Assembly (NCBI RefSeq): GCF_000013385.1 | Contig: NC_007760.1 | Location: 4,624,001-4,688,000 of the forward strand | DNA: 64,000 nucleotides | Source: Anaeromyxobacter dehalogenans 2CP-C | GTDB taxonomy: Bacteria > Myxococcota > Myxococcia > Myxococcales > Anaeromyxobacteraceae | Direction: 5' to 3' | Shown here: positions 7,487 to 15,638 of the stretch, in pieces | Position numbering within the stretch: position 1 is the stretch's first letter | Layout of the letters: every line of letters begins with the position of its first letter | Notes under the pieces: generated by a model | The model's input: the letters and a program-made list of their open reading frames with translations, nothing else | Database searches by the model: none | What the model was told of the DNA's origin: nothing | Made by a program: the position numbers and the translations under genes

Positions 7487-8794
7487 CTACGCCGCGGCCT
7501 CCGCCGAGGGCGCCGCCTCCACCGGCCGGTACCAGCGCGCCACCGCGGCGAACACGAACGCGGCGACGAGCATCATCGCCGCGAAGAACGCGTAGTACGC
7601 GACGCCCTGGAACCGGTTCAGCCACGCCACCAGCGCGGTGAGCAGCGAGCCGGCCGAGATGGTCACGTACCAGAGCCCCATCACCACGCTGCGCAGGTGC
7701 TTCGGCGCCTGCGAGAACGCGAACTCGAGCGCGGTGACGGACACCAGCACCTCGCCGATCACCAGGAACACGTACTGCGGGATCTGCCAGGCGACGTGCA
7801 GCGTCGCCCCGCCCTGCAGCGCGGACTCCACCGCGCCCGCCGCGACGAACGACAGCACCGTCACGAACATCCCCACCGCCATCTTGCGCAGCGCGGTCAC
7901 CCTCACCCCGCGCCGCTCCAGCGCCGGGAACACCCAGACCGCGAACACCGGGATGAACGTGAGCACCATGGCGGCGTCGAGCGTCTGGACGTTGCCGGCG
8001 GCGATCTGGAAGCCGAACAGGTGCCGGTCCATCCGCTCGGCCTGCAGCGTCCAGGAGGAGCCGTACTGGAAGAACAGCGCCCAGAACACCGTCACCGGCG
8101 CGAACACCGCCAGGATGCGCAGCACCGCGCCGGCGGCCGAGCCGCCCGGGCCGGCGGCCGCCGGCGGGGCGTGGCGCGCGGGCGGCACGTGCACGTAGCG
8201 GCCGCGCCCCACCCAGAACACCAGCAGCGCCACCGCCATCGCGACGCCCGGGACGCCGAACGCGACGCGCGCGCTCACGTGGTCGAGCAGCAGCGGGATG
8301 ACGAGCGTCGAGACGGTCGAGCCGAGGTTGATCATCCAGTAGTAGAGGTCGTAGAGCCGCGCGAGCAGCCCCTTGTCCTCGGCGGGGATCTGGTCGCCCG
8401 CGAACGCGGAGGCGCAGGGCTTCAGGCCGCCCGCGCCGAGGGAGATGAGCGAGAGGCCGACCAGCAGCCCCCAGGCGCTCTCCCAGACCGCCAGCACCGC
8501 GTGCCCGGCGACGTACCCGAGCGACAGCCACAGGATGGTGTTGTACCGGCCCCAGTAGCGGTCGGCGAGCAGCGCGCCGAAGATGGGCATGAGGTACACG
8601 GCGCCCGTGAACACCTGGTACGCGGTGACCGCCTCGTTCTCGGCGAAGCCCAGGTTCCGCACCATGTGCAGCACCAGGATCGACGCCATCCCGTAGTACG
8701 AGAACCGCTCGGCGGCCTCGTTCCAGGCGAGGAACTTGATGGAGGGCGGGAAGCGGGACGTCGCGGTCTCGGGCATGCCGGGGCACTCTGCCAT
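7487..8794 (-). CDS. POT/PTR2-family proton-dependent oligopeptide transporter 2
   Basis: 435 codons from ATG 8794; an ATG six codons on (8776) is equally plausible, and neither has a strong Shine-Dalgarno. It has the same architecture as its neighbour: NEAAERFSYYGMASILV in helix 1, GALLADRYWGRYNTI, and YYWMINLGSTVS. C-terminal helices are conserved too (EFAFSQAPKHLRSVVMGLWY). It is shorter than its partner in the central loop, which is Pro/Ala-rich ([17 protein letters not shown]). It likely transports peptides with a different specificity. A rhodanese gene diverges from it 60 bases upstream. Confidence 0.92.
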   Translation of the reverse strand: MAECPGMPETATSRFPPSIKFLAWNEAAERFSYYGMASILVLHMVRNLGFAENEAVTAYQVFTGAVYLMPIFGALLADRYWGRYNTILWLSLGYVAGHAVLAVWESAWGLLVGLSLISLGAGGLKPCASAFAGDQIPAEDKGLLARLYDLYYWMINLGSTVSTLVIPLLLDHVSARVAFGVPGVAMAVALLVFWVGRGRYVHVPPARHAPPAAAGPGGSAAGAVLRILAVFAPVTVFWALFFQYGSSWTLQAERMDRHLFGFQIAAGNVQTLDAAMVLTFIPVFAVWVFPALERRGVRVTALRKMAVGMFVTVLSFVAAGAVESALQGGATLHVAWQIPQYVFLVIGEVLVSVTALEFAFSQAPKHLRSVVMGLWYVTISAGSLLTALVAWLNRFQGVAYYAFFAAMMLVAAFVFAAVARWYRPVEAAPSAEAAA

Positions 8795-8854
8795 GCCGTG
8801 CGGCCGCGCGCGAGACGCTGCGCGGCGGCCGGGCCCCGGTTAAGAGGCGCGCCG

Positions 8855-9163
8855 ATGATCCGGATCTCGACCGAGGAAGCGGCGCAGCTCATCGCGCAGG
8901 GCGGCTACGACCTGGTGGACGTGCGCGAGCCGCACGAGTGGGCCGGCGGACACATCCCCGGCGCGCGGCACGTGCCGCTCGGCGCGCTCGCCCGCGCCCC
9001 CGCCGACCACCTGACGCGCGACCGCGTCATCTTCGTCTGCGGCCACGGCATGCGCAGCCAGACCGCGTGCGCCATCGCCCGCGGGGCCGGCCTGAGCCAG
9101 GTGTTCAGCGTGGACGGCGGCGTGGTGGGCTGGGCCGCCGAGGGCCGGCCGCTGGCCGCCTGA
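8855..9163 (+). CDS. Single-domain rhodanese-like sulfurtransferase
   Basis: 102 codons, the length of a single rhodanese domain. DLVDVREPHEWAGGHIPGAR is the classical DVREPxE...GHIPGA N-terminal motif. VIFVCGHGMRSQTA carries the catalytic loop, with Cys62 as the persulfide-forming residue. The C-terminus FSVDGGVVGWAAEGRPL matches the family. It moves sulfane sulfur in the cytoplasm, resembling GlpE/PspE-type proteins without a signal peptide. It diverges from the POT gene and converges on the DUF423 gene. Confidence 0.9.
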   Translation: MIRISTEEAAQLIAQGGYDLVDVREPHEWAGGHIPGARHVPLGALARAPADHLTRDRVIFVCGHGMRSQTACAIARGAGLSQVFSVDGGVVGWAAEGRPLAA

Positions 9164-9169
9164 CGGCGC

Positions 9170-9544
9170 TCACCGCCCGCCGCGCAGCGCGGACACCGCC
9201 AGCGCGATCCAGCCGGCGATGAACGCGACGCCGCCGAACGGCGTGACCGCACCGAGCGCGCGGACGCCGCTCAGCGCGAGCGCGTACAGGCTGCCCGAGA
9301 ACAGCACCGTCCCGGCGACGAACGCCCAGCCCGCGGTCGCGGCCGCGCCGCCGGGCGTCCGCGCGTACGCCCAGCCGGCCGCCAGCAGGGCGAGCGCGTG
9401 GTACATCTGGTACTGCGCGCCGGTCTGGAAGACGGCCAGGAGATCCGGCGCCAGCCGCGCCTTCAGCGCGTGCGCGCCGAACGCGCCCGCCGCCACCGCC
9501 ACCGCCGCCGAGATCGCGCCGAGCGCGAGGAAGAGCCTGTCCAT
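9170..9544 (-). CDS. DUF423 small integral membrane protein
   Basis: 124 codons from ATG 9544. The N-terminus LGAISAAVAVAAGAFGAHAL, then FQTGAQYQMYHALALL, and the C-terminal VTPFGGVAFIAGWIAL are signatures of DUF423 (YgdD) proteins. These have four transmembrane helices and sit in the inner membrane. Their function is not established. The stop is 6 bases from the rhodanese stop, so the two genes converge tightly. Confidence 0.9.
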   Translation of the reverse strand: MDRLFLALGAISAAVAVAAGAFGAHALKARLAPDLLAVFQTGAQYQMYHALALLAAGWAYARTPGGAAATAGWAFVAGTVLFSGSLYALALSGVRALGAVTPFGGVAFIAGWIALAVSALRGGR

Positions 9545-9631
9545 GGGCGCGGAGTATCGCCGATCGCCCGGCCGGGCGGGCGTCCCGCCTTGGCCTTGCG
9601 GCGGCGCGGCCCGGCCCGCACACGCTCGGCC

Positions 9632-9985
9632 ATGGACCTGGACTTCGCGAAGAGGAAGTGCGTGCCGTGCGAGGGCGGCATCCCCGCGCTCGCGCCGGAC
9701 GCGGTGGACGCGGGGCTGCGCGGGCTCGACGGGTGGGACGCGCAGCAGGGGAAGACGCGGCTCCACAAGCACCTGCGCTTCGACGACTTCGTCGCGGCCA
9801 TGAAGTTCGTGAACGCGATGGCCGACCTCGCCGAGGCCGAGGGGCACCACCCGGACTTCTGCGTGCTGTACGCCACCGTGGACGTGACGCTCTGGACGCA
9901 CGCGGTGGGCGGGCTCTCCGAGAACGACTTCATCCTCGCCGCCAAGCTCGACCGGCTGCGCGAGGCCGCCGCCGCGCGGCGGTGA
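9632..9985 (+). CDS. phhB: Pterin-4a-carbinolamine dehydratase
   Basis: 117 codons. EAEGHHPDFCVLY and VTLWTHAVGGLSENDF form the PCD/DCoH active site, with His72, His73 and His90 as the expected catalytic histidines. The enzyme dehydrates 4a-hydroxytetrahydrobiopterin during pterin-dependent aromatic amino acid hydroxylation; in organisms without a hydroxylase it may have other roles. A short N-terminal segment with CVPC-like spacing (C10, C13) is common in bacterial members. It is divergent from DUF423 with an 87-base gap. Confidence 0.92.
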   Translation: MDLDFAKRKCVPCEGGIPALAPDAVDAGLRGLDGWDAQQGKTRLHKHLRFDDFVAAMKFVNAMADLAEAEGHHPDFCVLYATVDVTLWTHAVGGLSENDFILAAKLDRLREAAAARR

Positions 9986-10027
9986 GCCCGCGGGGTGCGC
10001 TGAATAGGCGCCGCGGGCGCGCCGTCA

Positions 10028-10063
10028 CTCCGGTGGAGGGAAACCGCACCGGAGGAACCGATG
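10028..10063 (+). promoter_or_regulatory. Hairpin that could sequester the ribosome-binding site
   Basis: CTCCGGTG (10028-10035) pairs with CACCGGAG (10047-10054) across an 11-base loop. The second arm contains the first half of the GGAGGA Shine-Dalgarno (10051-10056) of the gene starting at 10061. The hairpin could therefore hide the ribosome site until melted or bound. This is inference from base pairing only. Confidence 0.4.
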
Positions 10064-10447
10064 ATGAGCGTCGCCAGGAAGCTCGCCCTCGCCGCCGCCC
10101 TCACCGCCGCCGTCCCCGCCGCCGCGCACGCGAAGCCCTGCGATCACGACGGGCCGGCGGTGGCGTACCCCGCGCCCGTCCCCGCGCCGCTGCCCGCGCC
10201 GGCCGGCTGGCGCGACGACCGCTGGGACGATCGCGGCCCGCGGCGGCACGACGGCTGGCGCGCCCGCGAGCGCGCCGCGCTCCGCGCCGAGTACGCGCGG
10301 CTCGACGCCGCCCGCGACCGGTTCTACGCGCGCTGGAACGGCGCCCCGCCCCCGGGCAAGGCGCGCAGGTTCGAGCGCTGGTACGCGCACGAGCGCGGCG
10401 AGCTCGACCGCCGCTGGGACGCGCTCGAGGGCTACGCCTGGCGCTGA
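10061..10447 (+). CDS. Exported small basic hypothetical protein
   Basis: 128 codons. GGAGGA lies 5 bases before the ATG. Residues 1-24 form a signal peptide (KLALAAALTAAVPAAAHA, likely cleaved after AHA). The mature protein is Pro/Ala-rich, then rich in Arg, Asp and Trp (WRDDRWDDRGPRRHDGWR; later RRFERWYAHERGELDRRWD). Proteins of this style in myxobacteria and other proteobacteria are periplasmic but uncharacterised. I see no catalytic motif. The ribosome site sits in a hairpin, which hints at post-transcriptional control. Confidence 0.7.
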   Translation: MMSVARKLALAAALTAAVPAAAHAKPCDHDGPAVAYPAPVPAPLPAPAGWRDDRWDDRGPRRHDGWRARERAALRAEYARLDAARDRFYARWNGAPPPGKARRFERWYAHERGELDRRWDALEGYAWR

Positions 10448-10559
10448 GCTCCCCCCCCCCACCTCGCACCACCTCGCCGCCCGCCGCGCGCCCCGCGCCG
10501 GCGGGCGGCCCCGTCTCGACGCCGTGGACCCCGCGCCGGATCGCGGTTAGACCAGGGAC

Positions 10560-11762
10560 GTGTCGCGCTCCGCCCTGTCCTTCGCGGTCTTCCTCGCCGT
10601 CGTCCTGTCCATCCTCGGCGGCATGCACGCCTACCTGTGGCTCCGCCTGGTGCGCGACCCGGGGCTGCCGGAGCCGTGGCGGCGGACCGGCACGGTGCTC
10701 CTCGCCCTGCTCGCCGTCGCCATCCCGGTGGGCATGTTCTCGGTGCGGCTCGCGTCCGGCTGGGCGGCGCGCTGGCTGCCCGTCGCCGCGTTCACCTGGC
10801 TCGGGCTCGCGTTCATCCTGTTCTGCGCGGTGGCCGCCATCGACCTCGCCCGGCTCTCCGCCCAGCTGGCCCTGTTCATGGGCGACTGGCTGCGCCAGGT
10901 CCCCGACCCTCCCGCCGACCCGGGCCGCCGGCTGTTCGTGGCGCGCGCGGTGGCGGGCGGGGCGGTGATCGCGGCGGGCGGCTCGGCCGCGCTCGCGTTC
11001 CGGAGCGCCACCGGGCCGGCCGAGATCCACGAGGTCGCGGTCCGGCTGGACCGGCTGCCGCCGGCGCTGTCCGGGCTCACCATCGCGCAGATCTCCGACC
11101 TGCACGTGGGGCCCGCCATCCGCGAGCGCGAGGTGCGCCGGGTGGTGGAGCAGACGAACGCGCTCCGCCCCGACGTCGTGGCCATCACCGGAGACCTGGT
11201 GGACGGCAGCGTGCGCGAGCTGGGTCACGCGGTGGCGGAGCTGGCCCGCCTGCGGGCGCGGCACGGCGTGTTCTTCGTGACCGGCAACCACGAGTACTAC
11301 TCCGGCGTGGACGCCTGGGTGGCGGAGCTGCAGCGCCTCGGCATCCGCGTGCTGCGCAACGAGCGCGTCACGGTCGGCGACGCGGGCGCGTCGATCGACC
11401 TCGCCGGCGTGGACGACTGGAGCTCGGGCCAGTTCGGGAACGGCCACGGCATGAACCTGCCGCGCGCGCTGGACGGGCGCGACCCGGACCGGAGCCTGGT
11501 GCTGCTCGCGCACCAGCCGCGCGCGATCGGCGAGGCGGTGCGGGCCGGCGTGGAGCTGCAGCTCTCCGGCCACACGCACGGCGGGCAGATCTTCCCGTTC
11601 AACCTGCTGGTCCGGGCCGCGTATCCGTACGTGAAGGGGCTGTACCCGCACGCCGAGGGGAGCGCCCACGGACAGATCTTCGTGTCGCGCGGCACCGGGT
11701 ACTGGGGACCGCCCATGCGGCTCGGCTCGCCGCCCGAGATCGCCCGGATCGTCCTGACCTGA
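10560..11762 (+). CDS. Membrane-anchored metallophosphoesterase (YkuE-like)
   Basis: 400 codons from a GTG. The N-terminal 150 residues hold three or four hydrophobic helices, and the rest is a calcineurin-like phosphoesterase domain. Its metal motifs are all present in order: ISDLHVGP, ITGDLVDG, VTGNHEYY, LAHQPR and LSGHTHGGQIFP. The family cleaves phosphoesters with a two-metal centre; YkuE-type members act on envelope lipids or nucleotides, but the substrate is unknown here. The catalytic domain may face the periplasm. A CCGGGCG/CGCCCGG hairpin at 11779-11798 follows the stop and could terminate it. Confidence 0.9.
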   Translation: MSRSALSFAVFLAVVLSILGGMHAYLWLRLVRDPGLPEPWRRTGTVLLALLAVAIPVGMFSVRLASGWAARWLPVAAFTWLGLAFILFCAVAAIDLARLSAQLALFMGDWLRQVPDPPADPGRRLFVARAVAGGAVIAAGGSAALAFRSATGPAEIHEVAVRLDRLPPALSGLTIAQISDLHVGPAIREREVRRVVEQTNALRPDVVAITGDLVDGSVRELGHAVAELARLRARHGVFFVTGNHEYYSGVDAWVAELQRLGIRVLRNERVTVGDAGASIDLAGVDDWSSGQFGNGHGMNLPRALDGRDPDRSLVLLAHQPRAIGEAVRAGVELQLSGHTHGGQIFPFNLLVRAAYPYVKGLYPHAEGSAHGQIFVSRGTGYWGPPMRLGSPPEIARIVLT

Positions 11763-11778
11763 CCTGATCGGGACGGCG

Positions 11779-11798
11779 CCGGGCGGGCGCTCGCCCGG
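11779..11798 (+). terminator. GC hairpin after the metallophosphoesterase gene
   Basis: CCGGGCG (11779-11785) and CGCCCGG (11792-11798) pair across a 6-base loop, 17 bases beyond the stop. There is no T-run, so intrinsic termination is only possible, not shown. Confidence 0.35.
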
Positions 11799-11902
11799 GT
11801 CTCGAGCCGTGGTTCACGATGCGTGATGCACCTGCCTGGCCCGCTTGGGCCCTGCCCGTGCGGTAAGCACCGATTTACTCTTGGCGTTCGCAGGAGGCAG
11901 CC

Positions 11903-14224
11903 ATGCGCGCCCGCTCCATCGCCGTCGTCGTCGCGGTCTTCGCCGCCGCGGCGCTCACCACCGTGTTCGTGGTCTCCCAGCTCCCGCACGCGGGCCGCTC
12001 GAGCCCGGTCGCCGGGACGCTCGGGGCCGCGGTCGCGACCTCGAGCCCGCCCGCGCCGCCCGCCGCCGCCTCCGACGGCTTCCTCGACGTGCGGGTGACG
12101 GTGGGCGGCGCGCCGCAAGCGGGCGCGGAGGTCCGGGCCTACCTGCGCGCGCGCGGCGCGGACGGCGCCCCGGCCTGGCTCGCGGCCGGGACCGCCACCG
12201 CGGGGACGGACGGCGTGGCGCGCCTCGCGGCCCGACCCGGCGCGTACCTGGTGGCGGCCCGCGCCCCGGGGCTCGCGCCCGGGCGCGCCGAGGTGATCCG
12301 GCCGAGCGGCGAGGAGGTCACGCACGCGGAGGTGGCGCTCGCGCCGGCCGCCGCGCTCTCGGGCCGCGTGACCGGGCCGGACGGCCGGCCCGCGCCGGCG
12401 CGCATGGAGCTCGTGCCGCTCGCCTCGCCGTTCCCCGACGCGGCGCCGGACGCGCCGGCGGAGGAGCTGACCTGGGTCGAGACCGGGCGGCGCGGCGCGT
12501 TCGAGGTGGGCGGGCTCGCGCCGGGGCTGTACGCGGTCCGCGCCGACGCCGCCGGGTTCCACGCGCTGCTCGTGCCGCGCGTGGCCGTGCCGCGCGCCGG
12601 GCCGCTCGAGCTGCGGCTCGATGCGCTCGCGCTGCTCGACGGCGTCGTGACCGGCGCCGACGGGCGGCCCGCGGCGGGCGCCGTGGTGCGCGCCGCCTCG
12701 GCGGACCACGCCGCCGAGATCACGGTGCGTGAAGACGGCCGCTTCCAGCTCCCGGTCCCCGCCGGCGAGTACCGGGTGCTCGCCGCGCGCGGCGGCGAGG
12801 CCGGGGCGCTCGCCGAGCGCGTGACGGCCGGGCCGGGGACGGCGCGGCGCGGGCTCGGGCTGCGGCTCGGGCCGGCGGCGGCGCTGGAGGGCCAGGTGGT
12901 GCGCGCCTCCGACGGCGCGCCGCTCGCCGGGGCCGAGGTGGTGCTGCGGCCGCACCAGGCCTCGGCCGCGCTGGCGCGCGCCACCGCCGACGCGGGCGGG
13001 CGCTTCCGGGTGGAGGGGCTCGCGCCCGGCCCCTGGGACGTGCTCGCCTCCGCGCCCGGCGCGACGCCGCGGCGGGCCGAGGCGGTGACGCTCGAGCCGG
13101 GCCGGGCCTTCCCGCTGCGGCTCGCGCTGGACGGGCTCGGCGCGGTCGAGGGCGTGGTGGCGGATCCGGCCGGGCGGCCGCTCGCGCGCGTGCGCGTGCG
13201 CGTCACCTCGCGCGGCGACGGCCTCGCCGCGCTCGCGCCGCTGGAGGCGCGCACCGACTTCGAGGGGCGCTTCCGGCTGGACGGCGTGGAGGTGGGGCGC
13301 GCCGAGCTGGCCGCGGTGCAGGACGGGGCCGCGCTCGGCGCCTCGCGCGCGGTGCGCGTGCAGGAGGGCCGGGCCGCGCGGGCCGACTTCTTCCTCGCCC
13401 CGCCGGGCGCGCTCGCCGGCCGCGCCTCCGCGGAGGGGAAGCCGCCGCCGCTCGGGACCGCGGTCCTCGCCGCCACGCTCCAGGGGACGCCGCAGGTGGC
13501 GCGCGCCCTCGCCGACGCGAGCGGCAACTTCCAGCTCATGCTGCCCGCCGGCGACTACCGCGTCCTCGCGGCGCCGGCGGACGCCGCCGGCACCGAGGTC
13601 CGGGCGGCGCCGGCGTTCGCGCGCGTGGAGCCGGGCCGCACCACGCGGCTCGAGCTGCGGGCGGCGGCGGCCGCCGAGGAGGAGGGGCCGGAGGTGCGCG
13701 TGCTCGAGCCGGGCGGCGCGCCCTCCCCCGGCGCCGAGGTGACGCTGGCGCGCCCCGGCGACGGCCGCGTGGCGATGGCGGCCCGGGCCGGCGAGGACGG
13801 CCGGGTGCGCCTGGGGCGCGACATGGGCCTGGCCGGGCGCGAGGTGGAGGTGCGGGCGCACAACGGCGGGCGCACCGGGGCGTTCACGGGGCGGCTGCCG
13901 GCCACCGGCGCGGTCACGGTGACGCTCTCGCCCGGCGCCGCGCTGGAGGGCGTCGTCCGCGGCGCCGGGGCGCCGGTGAAGGGGTTCGCGCTCGAGGTCG
14001 CCTCGCAGCCGGGGCCGGAGGGCTGGCGCACGCTCGAGGTGCACCGCTTCGCCGGCGACCGGTTCGAGCTGGGCGACCTGCCCGCCGGGCCGCTGCGCGT
14101 CGCGGTGCGCGCGGCGGACGGGAGGCGCGGCGAGGCCGAGGTGCGGCTCGCGGCCGGCGAGGTGCGGCGGCTGGAGGTCGCGGTCTCGGCGGCGGTCCCG
14201 GCGCGCGCCCCCGGCGGCCGCTGA
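11903..14224 (+). CDS. Exported protein with repeated carboxypeptidase-regulatory-like domains
   Basis: 773 codons; AGGAGG precedes the ATG. Residues 1-25 are a signal anchor. The rest is a chain of beta-sandwich repeats of about 80-90 residues, each with GxVxxADGRPxAGAxVxxxxx then a DGRFxLxxLxPGxYxVxAxAPG pattern. I count at least six (for example VTGADGRPAAGAVVRAA, VVADPAGRPLARVRVRV, VLEPGGAPSPGAEVTLA). This is the CarboxypepD_reg/MSCRAMM-like fold. Such myxobacterial proteins sit in the periplasm or on the surface and are thought to mediate adhesion or carbohydrate binding; no enzyme domain is present. Confidence 0.8.
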   Translation: MRARSIAVVVAVFAAAALTTVFVVSQLPHAGRSSPVAGTLGAAVATSSPPAPPAAASDGFLDVRVTVGGAPQAGAEVRAYLRARGADGAPAWLAAGTATAGTDGVARLAARPGAYLVAARAPGLAPGRAEVIRPSGEEVTHAEVALAPAAALSGRVTGPDGRPAPARMELVPLASPFPDAAPDAPAEELTWVETGRRGAFEVGGLAPGLYAVRADAAGFHALLVPRVAVPRAGPLELRLDALALLDGVVTGADGRPAAGAVVRAASADHAAEITVREDGRFQLPVPAGEYRVLAARGGEAGALAERVTAGPGTARRGLGLRLGPAAALEGQVVRASDGAPLAGAEVVLRPHQASAALARATADAGGRFRVEGLAPGPWDVLASAPGATPRRAEAVTLEPGRAFPLRLALDGLGAVEGVVADPAGRPLARVRVRVTSRGDGLAALAPLEARTDFEGRFRLDGVEVGRAELAAVQDGAALGASRAVRVQEGRAARADFFLAPPGALAGRASAEGKPPPLGTAVLAATLQGTPQVARALADASGNFQLMLPAGDYRVLAAPADAAGTEVRAAPAFARVEPGRTTRLELRAAAAAEEEGPEVRVLEPGGAPSPGAEVTLARPGDGRVAMAARAGEDGRVRLGRDMGLAGREVEVRAHNGGRTGAFTGRLPATGAVTVTLSPGAALEGVVRGAGAPVKGFALEVASQPGPEGWRTLEVHRFAGDRFELGDLPAGPLRVAVRAADGRRGEAEVRLAAGEVRRLEVAVSAAVPARAPGGR

Positions 14225-14257
14225 CGGGCCGCCCCGGGCCCGTTACAGGGGAGGCCC

Positions 14258-14785
14258 ATGTCCCTCCCCGTCGTCGGCAAGGCGCACGAGGCCAGCGCCG
14301 CCCAGCCCTTCACCTGGTTCGTGTACGGCTCCTCGCTCGATCCCGAGGCGTTCGCCGCCTGGGCGCGCGATCACGGCTACGCGCCCCCCGACCTCGGCCA
14401 GGGCCGGCCCGCGGCGCTCCCCGGGTTCCGGCTCGCGTTCGACGTCGTGTCGCGCTTCTGGGGCGGCGCGGTGGCGAGCCTGACGGAGGCGGAGGGGGAG
14501 ACGGTGGAGGGGCTGGCGCTCGCGCTGCCGGGCGCCGCGCGCGGGATGGTCGAGCACAAGGAGGGCGTCATCTCCGGCCTGTATGCGCCGCAGGAGGTGA
14601 CGCTGCGGCTCGCGGACGGGACGGAGGCGCGCGCCGTCGCGTTCCGCGCCGCGCCGGAGCGCCGGCTGCCCCGCGACGCGCCGCCCTCGCCCGCCTACCT
14701 CGACGCGGTGATCCGCGGGGCGCGCGCGGCGGGGCTGTCCGCGGCGTGGCTCCGCACGCTCGAGGCGCTGCGCGCGGCGCGCTGA
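14258..14785 (+). CDS. Gamma-glutamylcyclotransferase-like (AIG2-fold) protein
   Basis: 175 codons, start ATG with GGGGAGG 6 bases upstream. TWFVYGSSLDPEAF is the YGSxL phosphate/gamma-glutamyl-binding loop. LPGFRLAFDVVSRFWGG and VEGLALALPGAARGMVEHKEGVISG fit the rest of the fold, with the Glu in EHKEGV a good candidate for the catalytic acid. Family members release 5-oxoproline from gamma-glutamyl amines or peptides. Substrate is not predictable. It follows the large exported protein by 33 bases and converges on the sirtuin gene. Confidence 0.8.
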   Translation: MSLPVVGKAHEASAAQPFTWFVYGSSLDPEAFAAWARDHGYAPPDLGQGRPAALPGFRLAFDVVSRFWGGAVASLTEAEGETVEGLALALPGAARGMVEHKEGVISGLYAPQEVTLRLADGTEARAVAFRAAPERRLPRDAPPSPAYLDAVIRGARAAGLSAAWLRTLEALRAAR

Positions 14786-14797
14786 CCGCCGCGCCCG

Positions 14798-15637
14798 CTA
14801 CCCGGCCCCGAGCGCCGCCACGATCCCGGGGAGCCGGTCGCAGGCGCTGCCGCGCGCGAAGAAGCCGCGCTCGCACCGCGCCGCCAGCTCGGCGAACGGG
14901 TTCTCCTCGGGGTTCACGTCCACCAGCGCCGCGCCGCGGTGGAACGCGATGCGGCCGATCTGCATGGGCAGGTTGGTGGCGCCGCTCGTGCCGACCACGA
15001 GGAGCAGGTCCGCCGCCTCGGCGGCGCGGACGGCGCTGTCCATCCGGTAGTTCGCCTCGTCGTAGTACTCGTCGAACCAGAGCACGTGCGGCCGCAGCCA
15101 GCCGCCGCAGGCGGGGCAGGAGAGCTGGCTGCGCTCGCGCTCGGTGAACGGGTCGTCCTTGCGGCGCGGCGCCATCGCGGGCAGGTCGAGCAGCCCGACG
15201 CCGCACTCCGCCGCGCAGCGGACGTAGGCGGCGTCGCCGTGGATGCAGAACACGCGGCGCGAGCCCGCGCGGCGGTGGAGGCCGTCGATGTTCTGGGTGA
15301 CGAGCGTGAACCGCTCGCCCAGCGCCGCCTCCAGCCGCACCAGCGCCTCGTGCCCCGCGTTCGGCCGCGCGTCGCGGCACACGCCGAACCGGTACAGGTA
15401 CCAGCGCCACACCTCCTCCGGCGCGGCCTCGAACATCTCCCGCGTGGCCATCTCCTGCGGGATGTAGTTGCGGGAGCCGACCACCCAGTAGCCCTCCGCG
15501 CCGCGGAACGTGGGGATGCCGCTCTCCGCGGAGATCCCGGCGCCGGTGAGCGCCACCACGTTCCCGCGCGCCCCCCGCACCTCGGCCAGGATGCGCTCCA
15601 GCTTCGCCTCGAGCCCCGCGGTCGCCATGCCGTCCAT
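14798..15637 (-). CDS. Sir2-family NAD-dependent protein deacylase
   Basis: 279 codons. ALTGAGISAESGIPTFRG (about residues 29-46) is the NAD-binding signature. TQNIDGLHRRAGS and the catalytic His in CIHGD (His133) follow. Zinc-ribbon cysteines are at 141, 145, 174 and 177. VGTSGATNLPMQIGRIA and VDVNPEENPFAE complete the Rossmann domain. It removes acyl groups from lysines using NAD. The R-x-x-Y type deacylase motif seen in sirtuin 5-like enzymes is not obvious. It begins one base after the stop of the cobalamin-binding-like gene, so the two are probably co-transcribed. This pairing is unusual. Confidence 0.92.
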   Translation of the reverse strand: MDGMATAGLEAKLERILAEVRGARGNVVALTGAGISAESGIPTFRGAEGYWVVGSRNYIPQEMATREMFEAAPEEVWRWYLYRFGVCRDARPNAGHEALVRLEAALGERFTLVTQNIDGLHRRAGSRRVFCIHGDAAYVRCAAECGVGLLDLPAMAPRRKDDPFTERERSQLSCPACGGWLRPHVLWFDEYYDEANYRMDSAVRAAEAADLLLVVGTSGATNLPMQIGRIAFHRGAALVDVNPEENPFAELAARCERGFFARGSACDRLPGIVAALGAG

Positions 15638-15638
15638 G

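Noticed and set aside
6073-8794. One of the tandem POT transporters as a decaying duplicate
   Set aside because: Both keep the ExxERFxYYG, ADRYxGRY and INLGS motifs and full-length helices without stops.
10450-10459. Run of C residues as a phase-variable tract; similar G run near 60671
   Set aside because: Both lie in intergenic DNA with no clear link to a start codon or promoter spacing, and such runs are expected in very GC-rich DNA.
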